This document shows, one piece after another, positions 8,323 through 16,919 of a stretch of 47,944 nucleotides of DNA. The position numbers and the translations under genes were made by a program. Under the pieces are notes generated by a model. It was not told where the DNA came from. It did not search any database and saw only the letters and a list, made by a program, of their open reading frames with translations. This DNA comes from Phycisphaerales bacterium. GTDB taxonomy: Bacteria > Planctomycetota > Phycisphaerae > Phycisphaerales > SM1A02. The stretch is from the NCBI GenBank assembly GCA_030748805.1, contig JASMLG010000045.1, positions 1 through 47,944 of the forward strand, read 5' to 3'. Every line of letters begins with the position of its first letter. Positions within the stretch are counted from its first letter, which is position 1.

Positions 8323-9621
8323 ATGAACAAGACAACAGAAACCACAATGCTTGACCCAATGTCTCTTGAATTATTGGCAATGCTTGATTCTGTAGATCCA
8401 GAAATCTCAAAAAGCATGTCAGATGAGGCAAATAGGCAACAAAACACACTTGAATTAATTGCTTCTGAAAACCATGTTTCACCTGCTGTTATGCACACAA
8501 TGGGTTCATGGCTTACTAACAAATATGCAGAAGGATATCCAAGTAAAAGATATTACGGTGGTTGTGAACATCACGACAAAATTGAGGATTTAGCGAGGGA
8601 ACGAGCAAAAAAATTGTTTGGTTGTAAATATGCGAACGTGCAACCTCATAGTGGAGCGAATGCGAACGTTGCAACGTTTATGGCATTGTGCAAGCCAGGT
8701 GATACTATTCTCTCTTTACCAATTAGTTCTGGTGGGCATTTGAGTCATGGCTTGAAGCCAAACTTTTCTGGCACCTTCTACAACATCGAAAGTTACGAAT
8801 TAGATAGTGAAACCGAACAGTTAGATTACGACCATATTGCAAAGAGAGCAGAAGAAACGAAACCAAAAATGATTATTTGTGGGTACAGCGCATACTCAAG
8901 AACAATTGATTTTAAACGATTCAGAGAAATAGCAGATTCCGTAGGTGCATATTTGATGGCAGATATTGCTCACATTGCAGGATTAGTAGCTGGTAATCAA
9001 CACCCCTCACCATTTCCACATGCCCATGTTGTAACAACTACTACTCACAAAACTCTTCGGGGTCCTCGAGGTGGTTTAATATTAAGTGATGACGAGGAAA
9101 TTTCAAAACTTGTTGACAGAAAAGTATTCCCAGGAAGTCAAGGCGGTCCTCTTATGCACATTATTGCCGCCAAAGCGGTTGCATTTGGAGAAGCACTCAA
9201 ACCATCATTCAATAATTATGCAGCAAATATAGTTGAGAATGCAAGTGCACTAGCAGACGCCCTCGTAAGCCATGGATATAGATTATGTAGCGGCGGAACA
9301 GATAATCATCTAATGCTTGTTGACTTGCGACCACGCGATGAAAATTTAACAGGAGCAGATGCAGAGGATTGGCTTGGTTCTGCAGGTATTGTTGTTAACA
9401 AGAATGGCATACCAAATGATCCTAGAAAACCTATGGTTACAAGTGGGCTTCGCCTTGGAACTGCTGCATTGACAACTCGCGGTTTGAACTCTAACGATAT
9501 GAGAGAGGTTGCATTGATGATTGATAGAGTTCTATCTTCAGGTGGTGATGAGCAAACATGCAATGAAGTAAAGCAAGAGGTAGTTGAAATGTGCAACCGT
9601 TATCCACTTTATGGGCATTAA
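8323..9621 (+). CDS. glyA: Serine hydroxymethyltransferase
   Basis: This PLP enzyme interconverts serine and glycine while charging tetrahydrofolate with a one-carbon unit. The 432-aa length is normal. Signature segments are LIASENHVSPAV near the N-terminus, KRYYGGCEHHD, and the PLP lysine Lys243 in TTTTHKTLRGPRGG. I kept the ATG at 8323 because a -10-like TAGAAT ends 6 nt before it. An ATG at 8347 would remove eight residues that are not conserved. The stop overlaps the trmL start as TAATG. Confidence 0.95.
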   Translation: MNKTTETTMLDPMSLELLAMLDSVDPEISKSMSDEANRQQNTLELIASENHVSPAVMHTMGSWLTNKYAEGYPSKRYYGGCEHHDKIEDLARERAKKLFGCKYANVQPHSGANANVATFMALCKPGDTILSLPISSGGHLSHGLKPNFSGTFYNIESYELDSETEQLDYDHIAKRAEETKPKMIICGYSAYSRTIDFKRFREIADSVGAYLMADIAHIAGLVAGNQHPSPFPHAHVVTTTTHKTLRGPRGGLILSDDEEISKLVDRKVFPGSQGGPLMHIIAAKAVAFGEALKPSFNNYAANIVENASALADALVSHGYRLCSGGTDNHLMLVDLRPRDENLTGADAEDWLGSAGIVVNKNGIPNDPRKPMVTSGLRLGTAALTTRGLNSNDMREVALMIDRVLSSGGDEQTCNEVKQEVVEMCNRYPLYGH

Positions 9622-10088
9622 TGTCAGAATCAGTTTTCAACATAGTGCTTTTATCTCCTCAGATTCCTAACAACACAGGCAATATTGGTCGAACCGCAAT
9701 GGCAACCGGTTGTCGCCTGCACATTATTCATCCAATTGCATTTGATATGGATGAAAAGGCAGTTAGAAGAGCGGGGCTTGATTATTGGCACTTACTTGAT
9801 TTAGTAGAACATGGGTCGTGGGATTCGTTTTTGGCATCAGAAAAACCAGATCGGATATGGCTCTACACTACAAAATCAACAAAACCACATTGGGAAATTA
9901 CGTTTTCAAAAGGTGACTATTTGCTATTTGGAAGTGAACAGCATGGTGTTCCTCAAGAAGTACATGATTATGTTGGAGAGGACGCATCTCTGACTTTGCC
10001 GATGATTAACAACGCTCGAAGTTTGAACCTCGCAACTGCGGTTTGCGCCTCTGTTTATGAAGGAATCCGCCAACTAGCAATTAAATGA
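9621..10088 (+). CDS. trmL: tRNA (cytidine/uridine-34-2'-O)-methyltransferase
   Basis: This SPOUT-class methyltransferase modifies the wobble base of some tRNA-Leu species. It is 155 aa from the ATG at 9621, the usual TrmL size without an extra RNA-binding domain. Visible are the N-terminal PQIPNNTGNIGRTA, the SAM-binding knot LLFGSEQHGVP, and the C-terminal NNARSLNLATAVC. The start codon shares one base with the glyA stop (TAATG), so translation is probably coupled. An in-frame ATG at 9591 would overlap glyA by 31 bases and is less likely. Confidence 0.92.
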   Translation: MSESVFNIVLLSPQIPNNTGNIGRTAMATGCRLHIIHPIAFDMDEKAVRRAGLDYWHLLDLVEHGSWDSFLASEKPDRIWLYTTKSTKPHWEITFSKGDYLLFGSEQHGVPQEVHDYVGEDASLTLPMINNARSLNLATAVCASVYEGIRQLAIK

Positions 10089-10311
10089 ACGTGGGTTGCA
10101 TAATCTATTTATTAGCAGGGGGTTACGGGCATTAACGTTGAATGTTGGGATTGGCTTAAACCATAGTTCGTTGTTATGCAAATTGTACTTGAGGAACATT
10201 AATTGCTACTGTTAAATTTCGACTAACACAGGTATCCACTGTGGTGTTATAGTCATAGATTCGGAAAGATATAAACCCTAGTTTTACAGATATAAACGGA
10301 GATAACAAGAG
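10089..10311 (+). promoter_or_regulatory. Leader region before the EF-G-like gene
   Basis: This is one of the longer gaps in the window (223 bp) and holds no convincing ORF. Near its end are TTATAGT and later GATATAAA, either of which may be a -10 element. A purine-rich GGAG lies about 9 bases before the ATG. An inverted repeat CACAG-(7)-CTGTG at 10227-10243 could be an operator, but the arms are only 5 bp. Confidence 0.3.
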
Positions 10312-12369
10312 ATGGCTAACTACACAACGAAAGATATTCGCAACATTGAATTAACCGGCCCAGCTGGTGCCGGAAAAACAACCCTAGTTGAAATAATGCT
10401 GCATGAGGCAGGGGTGATTGGTCATGTTGGTACAGTAGAAAAAGGGGATACCGTATGTGACTTTGACGAACTCGAAAAGGAATATACACATGGAATTGAT
10501 AGTGCAGTTGTTCATTTTGATCATAACGGTGCTCATGTAAATATAATTGATATTCCTGGAAGTCCTGGTTTTTATGGTAAAGCAGTTGCGGCGTTACCTG
10601 CAGTTGAAACGCAAATTATTATGATTGATGCGAGTTCTGGTATTGATACGATGACTCGTCGGCTAGTTTCTGTTGGTCGTGAGCGCGACTTACCGCAAGT
10701 TATTTTAATAAACAAAATTGATCACGCTAAAGATCTTCCCGGTTTGCTTAAACAAATCCAAAGCACATTTGGAAGTGTTTGCCGCCCAGTAAACTTACCC
10801 GCAAATAACGGAACAGAAGTAATTGATTGTTTCAAAAATTCAACCGGTGAAAGTGATTTAGGTGATGTAGAAAGTTACCATACTGGAATTGTTGACCAAG
10901 TAGTAGAGATAGATGATGACTTGATGGAAACATATTTGGAGCAGGGTGAAGTTAGCCCAGAGCAATTACATGGTCCATTTGAGGCATCGCTTCGTCAACA
11001 ACATCTGGTTCCAGTGATGTTTATGTCTGCTAAGAACAAAGTGGGAGTTAAGGAGTTCATGGATTTTATCGCTGAGCTTTGCCCTAACCCACTTGAAGGT
11101 AATCCAAGAACTTTTATTATTAATGAGGGAGATGCCCAAGAAGAATGGCATGCAGCTGATGATTGTGACAACTTAGTTGCACATGTCTTTAAGGTGTCTT
11201 CTGATCCCTATGTTGGAAAATTGTGTGTATTTAGAGTTCATCAAGGAGTCATAACTCCTAGCGTTCAACCACGCATTGGAGATAGCAAGAAGCCACTTCG
11301 TCTTGGACACGTTTTCAAGTTGCAAGGCAAAGATCATGTTGAGACGAAGGAAGTAATTTCTGGTGACATAGGCGCTGTAGCAAAAGTAGATGAATTGCAC
11401 AATGGCAGTGTGATGCATGATGGTGCTATAAGTGAACAAATAAAAATTAAACCATTACCAATGCCAAAGCCAATGTATGGTTTAGCAATTGATGCTGCCA
11501 ATCGTAATGCTGAAACGAAATTAGGCGAAGCACTTGCCAAATTGCAAATCGAGGATCCAACTTTGGAAGTTGATCGTGTTGCCGCAACCGGTGATTTGGT
11601 TTTGCGAGGTTTAGGAGACATTCATCTTCGTGTAAAACTACGTTTAATGAAGGATCGCTACGGGGTTGAAGTTGACACTAGGACTCCAAAAGTTGCTTAC
11701 AAGGAGACAATCACAGCGAATGCTGAGGGACATCACCGTCATAAGAAGCAGTCAGGTGGCTCAGGTCAATTTGGTGAAGTTTATTTACGAGTTGAGCCGG
11801 CAGCCGGAGAAGAAGCGGAAGCGTCATCAGATGGTTTCGTGTTTGTTGACGATACATTTGGCGGATCAGTTCCTAAGCAATTTATGCCCGCAATAGAAAA
11901 AGGTGTTCGAGCAGTTATGTCTGATGGTGCAGTTGCGGGATACCCAATGTACAACATTAAGGTTACTGTTTACGATGGTAAGCATCACGCAGTTGATTCA
12001 AAAGAAATTGCATTTATGACTGCAGGTAAAAAGGCGTTTGTTGAGGCGGTTAAAAAGGCAAAACCAGTATTGCTAGAACCATTTGTAAAATTGCATATTT
12101 CAATACCTACAGATTTGATTGGAGATATTTCTTCAGATATATCAGGCCGTAGAGGTAGAATTCTTGGAACTGAGATGTTGCCGGGAGATCAAGCATTGCT
12201 TGAAGCAGAAGCACCATTAGCTGAAGTGATGAGTTATTCAAATCAGTTGAAATCAATTACTGCTGGAGCTGGATCATACGAAATGGAATATTCACACGAT
12301 GAACGTACCCCATCAAATGTTCAACAAGAAGTAGTGAAGGCATTTAAGCCAGAAGAGGATGGCGACTAG
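10312..12369 (+). CDS. EF-G-like translational GTPase (divergent EF-G paralogue)
   Basis: This 685-aa protein has the EF-G domain order: GTPase domain, beta-barrel domain II, and domains III-V with a clear domain IV. It does not look like the primary elongation factor. The P-loop is GPAGAGKT (16-23) instead of AHIDAGKT. The switch I motif RGIT is replaced by HGID, putting Asp63 at the usual Mg-ligand Thr. The DTPGH motif reads DIPGS, with Ser84 at the position of the catalytic His. NKID (134-137) is intact. It therefore resembles the EF-G-like/EF-G2 group, of uncertain role. It stands alone, without rpsL, rpsG or tuf beside it, and its stop overlaps that of the convergent MBL gene. Confidence 0.85.
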   Translation: MANYTTKDIRNIELTGPAGAGKTTLVEIMLHEAGVIGHVGTVEKGDTVCDFDELEKEYTHGIDSAVVHFDHNGAHVNIIDIPGSPGFYGKAVAALPAVETQIIMIDASSGIDTMTRRLVSVGRERDLPQVILINKIDHAKDLPGLLKQIQSTFGSVCRPVNLPANNGTEVIDCFKNSTGESDLGDVESYHTGIVDQVVEIDDDLMETYLEQGEVSPEQLHGPFEASLRQQHLVPVMFMSAKNKVGVKEFMDFIAELCPNPLEGNPRTFIINEGDAQEEWHAADDCDNLVAHVFKVSSDPYVGKLCVFRVHQGVITPSVQPRIGDSKKPLRLGHVFKLQGKDHVETKEVISGDIGAVAKVDELHNGSVMHDGAISEQIKIKPLPMPKPMYGLAIDAANRNAETKLGEALAKLQIEDPTLEVDRVAATGDLVLRGLGDIHLRVKLRLMKDRYGVEVDTRTPKVAYKETITANAEGHHRHKKQSGGSGQFGEVYLRVEPAAGEEAEASSDGFVFVDDTFGGSVPKQFMPAIEKGVRAVMSDGAVAGYPMYNIKVTVYDGKHHAVDSKEIAFMTAGKKAFVEAVKKAKPVLLEPFVKLHISIPTDLIGDISSDISGRRGRILGTEMLPGDQALLEAEAPLAEVMSYSNQLKSITAGAGSYEMEYSHDERTPSNVQQEVVKAFKPEEDGD

Positions 12370-13004
12370 AAGCCGTACAGTACAAAAGGATTGGTTTCTC
12401 GTTCTTTTCCAATAGTAGATGAAGGACCATGTCCAGGATGGATGTTCATTTCATCGGGCATTTTCATTAATACGTTTGTGATGGAATTGCGCAAATCCTC
12501 AACCTTGCTTGTAGGAAAATCATGTCTTCCGATTGATCCAGCGAACAAGGTGTCTCCAACAATTGCTTGATTCTCGTCGTTGTTAACGAAGCAGATGCTG
12601 CCAGGGCTATGTCCGGGAGTATGTATTACATTCCAAGTTGAATTGCCCAAAGTTAAAGAGTCCCCACCTTTTAACTCATTATCAGCCGGCTTGGCAGTAA
12701 CTGGAACACCAGCAAACCCAGATAAGTTGAGTGTGGGATTCATGTTCCATTCAAATTCGACTGGATGACAGTAAACAGGGATTTTACAAATGGCATTTCT
12801 TAATTGATCTAATCCAGCAATGTGATCCGCGTGGCAGTGAGTTAATAAGATCTTCGTGGGTTCTAATTGTTCATCATTTACAAATTTGATTAGTGGCTCA
12901 GGAGAATATCCACAATCAATAATCCAACACTCACCATCCGAAGTAACTACATAGCAATTTGTCTGAAAATCGCCTAAAACAAATGGTGTGATTTTGATTG
13001 ACAT
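12366..13004 (-). CDS. MBL-fold hydrolase, glyoxalase II-like
   Basis: This 212-aa single-domain metallo-beta-lactamase-fold enzyme has all metal-binding motifs: THCHADH (His56, His58, Asp60, His61), HTPGHSPGS, GDTLF and the terminal HPGHG. Short proteins of this type hydrolyse thioesters such as S-lactoylglutathione or related thiol conjugates; the true substrate is unknown. I place the start at the ATG at 13004 because AAGGAG lies 8 bases upstream; the longer ORF to 13061 adds a poor N-terminus. The stop uses the same CTAG tetranucleotide as the EF-G-like gene on the other strand. Confidence 0.88.
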   Translation of the reverse strand: MSIKITPFVLGDFQTNCYVVTSDGECWIIDCGYSPEPLIKFVNDEQLEPTKILLTHCHADHIAGLDQLRNAICKIPVYCHPVEFEWNMNPTLNLSGFAGVPVTAKPADNELKGGDSLTLGNSTWNVIHTPGHSPGSICFVNNDENQAIVGDTLFAGSIGRHDFPTSKVEDLRNSITNVLMKMPDEMNIHPGHGPSSTIGKERETNPFVLYGF

Positions 13005-13053
13005 GGAAGGTGCTCCTTGGGTATACAATGCGAAAAGTGGAAGCATACTCAAA
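13005..13053. promoter_or_regulatory. Divergent promoter region, MBL hydrolase / cupin
   Basis: The centre holds GTATACAAT (13021-13029), which reads as TACAAT rightward and as ATTGTATAC leftward, so one AT-rich palindromic core could serve both genes. A second rightward candidate, CATACT, ends 4 nt before the cupin ATG at 13054. The leftward gene has a Shine-Dalgarno-like AAGGAG. Confidence 0.4.
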
Positions 13054-13422
13054 ATGATCAAAAGAAGTATTCAAAAAATGGAATCAACAAAGATTGAAAA
13101 TGAAGAAGTCAAGGGTGTTTCTATGAAATTGTTGATTGGAAGAGACGACAAAGCACCTAATTTTGCGATGAGACATTTCACAGTTGAGTGTGATGGTTTT
13201 ACTCCAAAACATAAGCACCCATGGGAGCATGAAGTTCTTGTCTTATCAGGTAACGGTGAAGTTGAGTGCAATGGTGAGATGTCCGAAATAGTTGGAGGCG
13301 ATAGTTTGTTGATACTTTCAAACGAACTGCATCAATTTCGAAATAATGGTAATGAACCTCTAGAATTTCTGTGCATTGTTCCAGTTGACTCAGATTGCGG
13401 CAAACAAGTTCCAGGTAGTTAG
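13054..13422 (+). CDS. Cupin-domain protein
   Basis: This 122-aa single cupin barrel contains KLLIGRDDKAPNFAMRHFTV, then motif 1 with HKHPWEHEVLVLSGNGEVE (metal-ligand candidates His, His, Glu), and motif 2 near NELHQFRNNG. Such small cupins bind a divalent metal and may be enzymes or sensors; the substrate is unknown. The start is uncertain: ATG 13054 gives the typical spacing before the barrel, while ATG 13078 would drop eight residues. It is the first gene of a run continuing through 16856, with 1 base between its stop and the next ATG. Confidence 0.8.
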   Translation: MIKRSIQKMESTKIENEEVKGVSMKLLIGRDDKAPNFAMRHFTVECDGFTPKHKHPWEHEVLVLSGNGEVECNGEMSEIVGGDSLLILSNELHQFRNNGNEPLEFLCIVPVDSDCGKQVPGS

Positions 13423-13423
13423 T

Positions 13424-14491
13424 ATGAAAAATAGAAAAAAACTTACAGAATCGTGCTATGTTCTAACTCTGATTTCAGTAGTGATTATTTTATTGTCGCT
13501 CTTCAATAAGGATATATTTTGGATGCCATTATTTTGGGCATCGATTGTGACTATTGGACTGATTCTTGTTTCGTTTTGGATTTATGTGAGTTATGTGGAT
13601 TTTTATTGCTTGGCTCTTCTCTCTGTTGGTGGTATTGTTTCATCGTCAGTTGTTTCTGACAATGAAGGTGTACTCTCCTCATCAATAATAGTTTTGGGAC
13701 TTTCTGTTCTTGGATTAATGATTTATTCACGCTCAAATTACGCTGCAAGAGGAGATGACTCTTCCGGAGTGTCTCAATTGGACGAAATCCTTGAGTCTGT
13801 GCAGATGTCTGAAAACGCCAAGCGTGTTTTGTTTAGAGATCGCGAACTAAACTTGCTTAGGAGAACTGTTCAAGAGGATTTAACTAGAGGGGAGTTCCAT
13901 TCAGCTCTAGTTTTGTGTGATCAAATGGCTAATGTCTTTGGTGCTGTCGAAGAAGCAGAAGAGTTAAGAACTAAAGTCCAAGATACCATTCATGAGCAAC
14001 ATGAACATAGAATCAAGAACGAAATAGGTCAACTTAATGCGCTTCTTGAAGTTCATAAATGGGTTGAAGCATATCAACTTGCTTCTAAATTACGAAGACT
14101 ATTTCCAGAGTCACCGCTATTGCATGGGATAGAACAAAAGATAGCAGATGTACGAATGGAGTATCGCCATGGACTCGAAGAGCGTTTTCTTGTTGCTGCA
14201 AAGCAAGAAAATGTAGAACTTTCAATGAATCTACTCAGAGAACTTGATGGTTACTTAACCCCAGATGAGGCAAGGAAATTTAGAGATACTGCAACTGCAG
14301 TTATTACTACATATCGTGAATCTTTAAGTGCAAGGTTCAAGATGGCTGTAAGTGATCATAGGTGGCAGGAAGCAATTGAGTTCGGAATCGAAATAACAAA
14401 ACAATTCCCAAATACGAAAATGGCCGAAGAAGTACAGTCGATGCTGGAAACAATCCGTGTAAGAGCCGATGAGGACGAAACAACTATATGA
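13424..14491 (+). CDS. Membrane protein with cytoplasmic helical-repeat domain
   Basis: Residues 1-110 of this 355-aa protein hold about four hydrophobic segments. The rest is soluble and helical, with TPR-like units such as RDRELNLLRRTVQEDLTRGE, and repeats around HKWVEAYQLASKLRRLFPES and HRWQEAIEFGIEITKQFPN. No catalytic motif is visible. The helical domain is probably a protein-interaction platform on the cytoplasmic side of the membrane. Its stop overlaps the next ATG (ATGA), coupling it to a HEAT-repeat lipoprotein. The protein type is familiar from Phycisphaerae-like planctomycetes, but I know of no function. Confidence 0.8.
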   Translation: MKNRKKLTESCYVLTLISVVIILLSLFNKDIFWMPLFWASIVTIGLILVSFWIYVSYVDFYCLALLSVGGIVSSSVVSDNEGVLSSSIIVLGLSVLGLMIYSRSNYAARGDDSSGVSQLDEILESVQMSENAKRVLFRDRELNLLRRTVQEDLTRGEFHSALVLCDQMANVFGAVEEAEELRTKVQDTIHEQHEHRIKNEIGQLNALLEVHKWVEAYQLASKLRRLFPESPLLHGIEQKIADVRMEYRHGLEERFLVAAKQENVELSMNLLRELDGYLTPDEARKFRDTATAVITTYRESLSARFKMAVSDHRWQEAIEFGIEITKQFPNTKMAEEVQSMLETIRVRADEDETTI

Positions 14492-15321
14492 AGTGGCTAT
14501 GTTTAATAATTGTTGGGTTTGCAGTTGGATGTGTATCTGATGATTTTAATAATATGGCAGAGAGTTTTTCGATTCCAACACCTAGGGAAGCAGCAGATAT
14601 GGCAGAGAGGTGGGATAACCCAGAATTGTGCAGAAGGGGAATTATTTATCTCGCAAATTCCCCGTTTGGAGGTGCTCCTAGTTATTTGAATCAATACAGA
14701 GATTTTATTGGGGGAAAATATGTCCCGCCTGTAACACCTATTGTTAGAGCTGCTTCAATCAAGGCACTTGCAAGATTTGGTACTGGAGATGATGCGCTGA
14801 TTATTGAGCCATGGTTAAGTAGGAATAATACTGATAGCGAGCAAGTCAGGCGTGCTGCAGCGATTGCATTGCAGCGTCTACATAATACAAAAGTTGTTTT
14901 TTCACTTTTAAGATCATTAGAAGATATTGATGAGAGTCCACAAGTTCGTTCTGCTGTAGCAACTGCACTGGGACAATACCCAGAGAGGAAAGTTTTTGAT
15001 GGTCTAATTGCTGCTCTGATGTCAACTAATCTTTCAATTAACCTTTCAGCTGCTCAATCACTTCACAATCTAACTGGTCAGGTATTCGGGACTGACTGGG
15101 AAGAGTGGTATGAGTGGGGAGAACTGGTAAAAGAAGAGAACAATAATTTGTTCGCATTTCAATTAGAGTACAACTACCCGACTTATCAATATATAGATCG
15201 ATGGTGGGATAAACTTATTTTTTGGGAATATAGAATACATGAGAAACCTGGGATTCCGGCTGGATTAGAGGATCCATCGGCGCGAACTACTTATGAAGAA
15301 GATGTTGAAACTTCTAAGTGA
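14488..15321 (+). CDS. HEAT-repeat lipoprotein
   Basis: This 277-aa protein starts with a lipoprotein signal, MKWLCLIIVGFAVGCVSDD, whose lipobox VGC predicts acylation at Cys15. Residues about 85-190 form HEAT-like helical pairs, for example IVRAASIKALARFG, QVRRAAAIALQRL and QVRSAVATALGQYPE. The C-terminal third has many Trp and Tyr residues and no known domain. It probably acts as a scaffold at the cell envelope. It is coupled by ATGA to the preceding membrane helical-repeat protein and by GTGA to the MATE exporter. Confidence 0.82.
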   Translation: MKWLCLIIVGFAVGCVSDDFNNMAESFSIPTPREAADMAERWDNPELCRRGIIYLANSPFGGAPSYLNQYRDFIGGKYVPPVTPIVRAASIKALARFGTGDDALIIEPWLSRNNTDSEQVRRAAAIALQRLHNTKVVFSLLRSLEDIDESPQVRSAVATALGQYPERKVFDGLIAALMSTNLSINLSAAQSLHNLTGQVFGTDWEEWYEWGELVKEENNNLFAFQLEYNYPTYQYIDRWWDKLIFWEYRIHEKPGIPAGLEDPSARTTYEEDVETSK

Positions 15322-16856
15322 CCAAGAATAATTCTCCAAAGTCAAATCAAGATGAACGGAGGAGAATTGCTGCTATGCAGCCATCGCCTGAGGATTTGCC
15401 TGAAGCGATTTCAGAGCCAGTTGGATCTATTCGAAGTGGCTCTTTAGCCGGAAAAACAATGTGGTCTGCGATTTGGTTTCTTGCTATTCCAATTTTAGTG
15501 CAGCAGATACTAGTTGCTTGTGTAGGCTTGGCTGACAAAATTTTCGCTGGCGCCCTACCAGATGAAGTTGTCTTACCTGCAATGGATGCAATTGGAATCG
15601 GATCGTATATCGGTTGGTTTATTGCAATTGCGGTTTCTGGGATTGGAATTGGTGCGCAAGCGCTAATATCAAGAGCAATGGGAAGTGGCAATACAAAGCT
15701 TGGTCACAAGGTTTTAGGTCAATCAATTGTTCTTGCTTTTTTTTGGGGAATCGTTGTTGGAATAGCACTTTGGTGGTTTGCAAAACCTCTTGGTGATTTA
15801 TGCAATCTTTCAGAAGGTGCAAAAGAATACCTAATTCAATATATAAGAGTGTTAGCACTTGGGATGCCTGCGTGCAGTGTGATGACAACTGGATCAATGG
15901 CATTGCATGGAAGTGGAGACACTGTCAGACCTGCAGTTGTAACAGTAATAGTAAATATTGTCAACATTTTTGTATCTTGGTCATTGAGTGGAGCGAATGT
16001 TAGGTTAGGCGAATCCACTTTTATTAATCCTTTCACATGGGATTTACATGTTATTGGTATTGCAATCGGCACTGCAATTGCCTATTTAGTTGGTGCTCTA
16101 CTGATTGTTCTAGTTTTACTAAAGGGTGTAAAAGACCTTAAACTTGATGTTAGAGATCTTGCGCCAGATTTTTCTTTATTTTGGCGAATCGCAAAAATTG
16201 GAATTCCCAATTTCTTTGAAGGCCTATCAATGTGGGCAGCAAATTTATTTGTTTTACAGTTTATTGGTCAGATTGCTGCGAGGATGGCAATTGAAATTGA
16301 TGGAGATGAACCAGTTGTGCAAGGGTTGCAGGGCGCTCATGTAATAGGTGTGCAATGGGAGTCATTTAGTTTCTTGCCTGGTTTTGCAATTGGTGTAGCT
16401 GCAGGGACATTAACTGGACAGTATCTTGGCGCCAATAATGTTAAACAAGCAAGAAGAGCAATAGTCGCCTGCACTTTTTTAGCGATTTTGTTTATGGGAA
16501 CTCTTGGTCTCGTCATGATGTTTGCAGGACATGGTTTGACATCTGTTATTTCAAATGAGCCAATCCACCTCGAACTTGTTCCGCAACTGTTATTTATCGC
16601 CGGAATAACACAGGTAGGATTTGCAGTAATGATGGTAATTCGTCAAGCGCTCAAAGGTGCAGGTGATACTTTTTGGACAATGATTATCACATCAGTATCA
16701 AGTTGGGGAATAAGAATTCCTGCTGCTTGGTTCCTTGGTGTTTACCTAAACATGGGACTTGTTGGAATATGGTATGCCCTATGTGGTGAAATGATTGTTA
16801 GAGCCATAATGTTCTATACAAGATTTAAGTTCGGTGGCTGGGTTCGAAGTATTTGA
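15318..16856 (+). CDS. MATE family efflux transporter
   Basis: This 512-aa protein has about 12 hydrophobic segments in two similar halves, as in MATE exporters that extrude cationic drugs or metabolites using an Na+ or H+ gradient. The N-terminal half contains PILVQQILVACVGLADKIF and GSGIGAQALISRAMG-like sequence. The second half contains VGVAAGTLTGQYLGANN-like sequence and QALKGAGDTFWT. About 45 cytoplasmic residues precede the first membrane segment. The start is GTG, sharing GTGA with the upstream stop. Substrate unknown; it closes the cupin-to-MATE gene run. Confidence 0.88.
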   Translation: MTKNNSPKSNQDERRRIAAMQPSPEDLPEAISEPVGSIRSGSLAGKTMWSAIWFLAIPILVQQILVACVGLADKIFAGALPDEVVLPAMDAIGIGSYIGWFIAIAVSGIGIGAQALISRAMGSGNTKLGHKVLGQSIVLAFFWGIVVGIALWWFAKPLGDLCNLSEGAKEYLIQYIRVLALGMPACSVMTTGSMALHGSGDTVRPAVVTVIVNIVNIFVSWSLSGANVRLGESTFINPFTWDLHVIGIAIGTAIAYLVGALLIVLVLLKGVKDLKLDVRDLAPDFSLFWRIAKIGIPNFFEGLSMWAANLFVLQFIGQIAARMAIEIDGDEPVVQGLQGAHVIGVQWESFSFLPGFAIGVAAGTLTGQYLGANNVKQARRAIVACTFLAILFMGTLGLVMMFAGHGLTSVISNEPIHLELVPQLLFIAGITQVGFAVMMVIRQALKGAGDTFWTMIITSVSSWGIRIPAAWFLGVYLNMGLVGIWYALCGEMIVRAIMFYTRFKFGGWVRSI

Positions 16857-16863
16857 GATTGAT

Positions 16864-16881
16864 ACCTTGATCTTTCAAGGT
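16864..16881. terminator. Hairpin between convergent genes
   Basis: A perfect 7-bp inverted repeat ACCTTGA-TCTT-TCAAGGT lies in the 63-bp gap between the MATE and phosphoesterase genes. No U-run follows on either strand, so a terminator role is only suggested by position. Confidence 0.3.
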
Positions 16882-16919
16882 TGCAACCCCATTCATAGTC
16901 CACTGAGAAGTTTTAGGTT

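Noticed and set aside
15347..15691. Minus-strand ORF of 114 codons within the MATE gene
   Set aside because: Antisense to a well-supported transporter; Pro/Ile/Ala-rich shadow composition.
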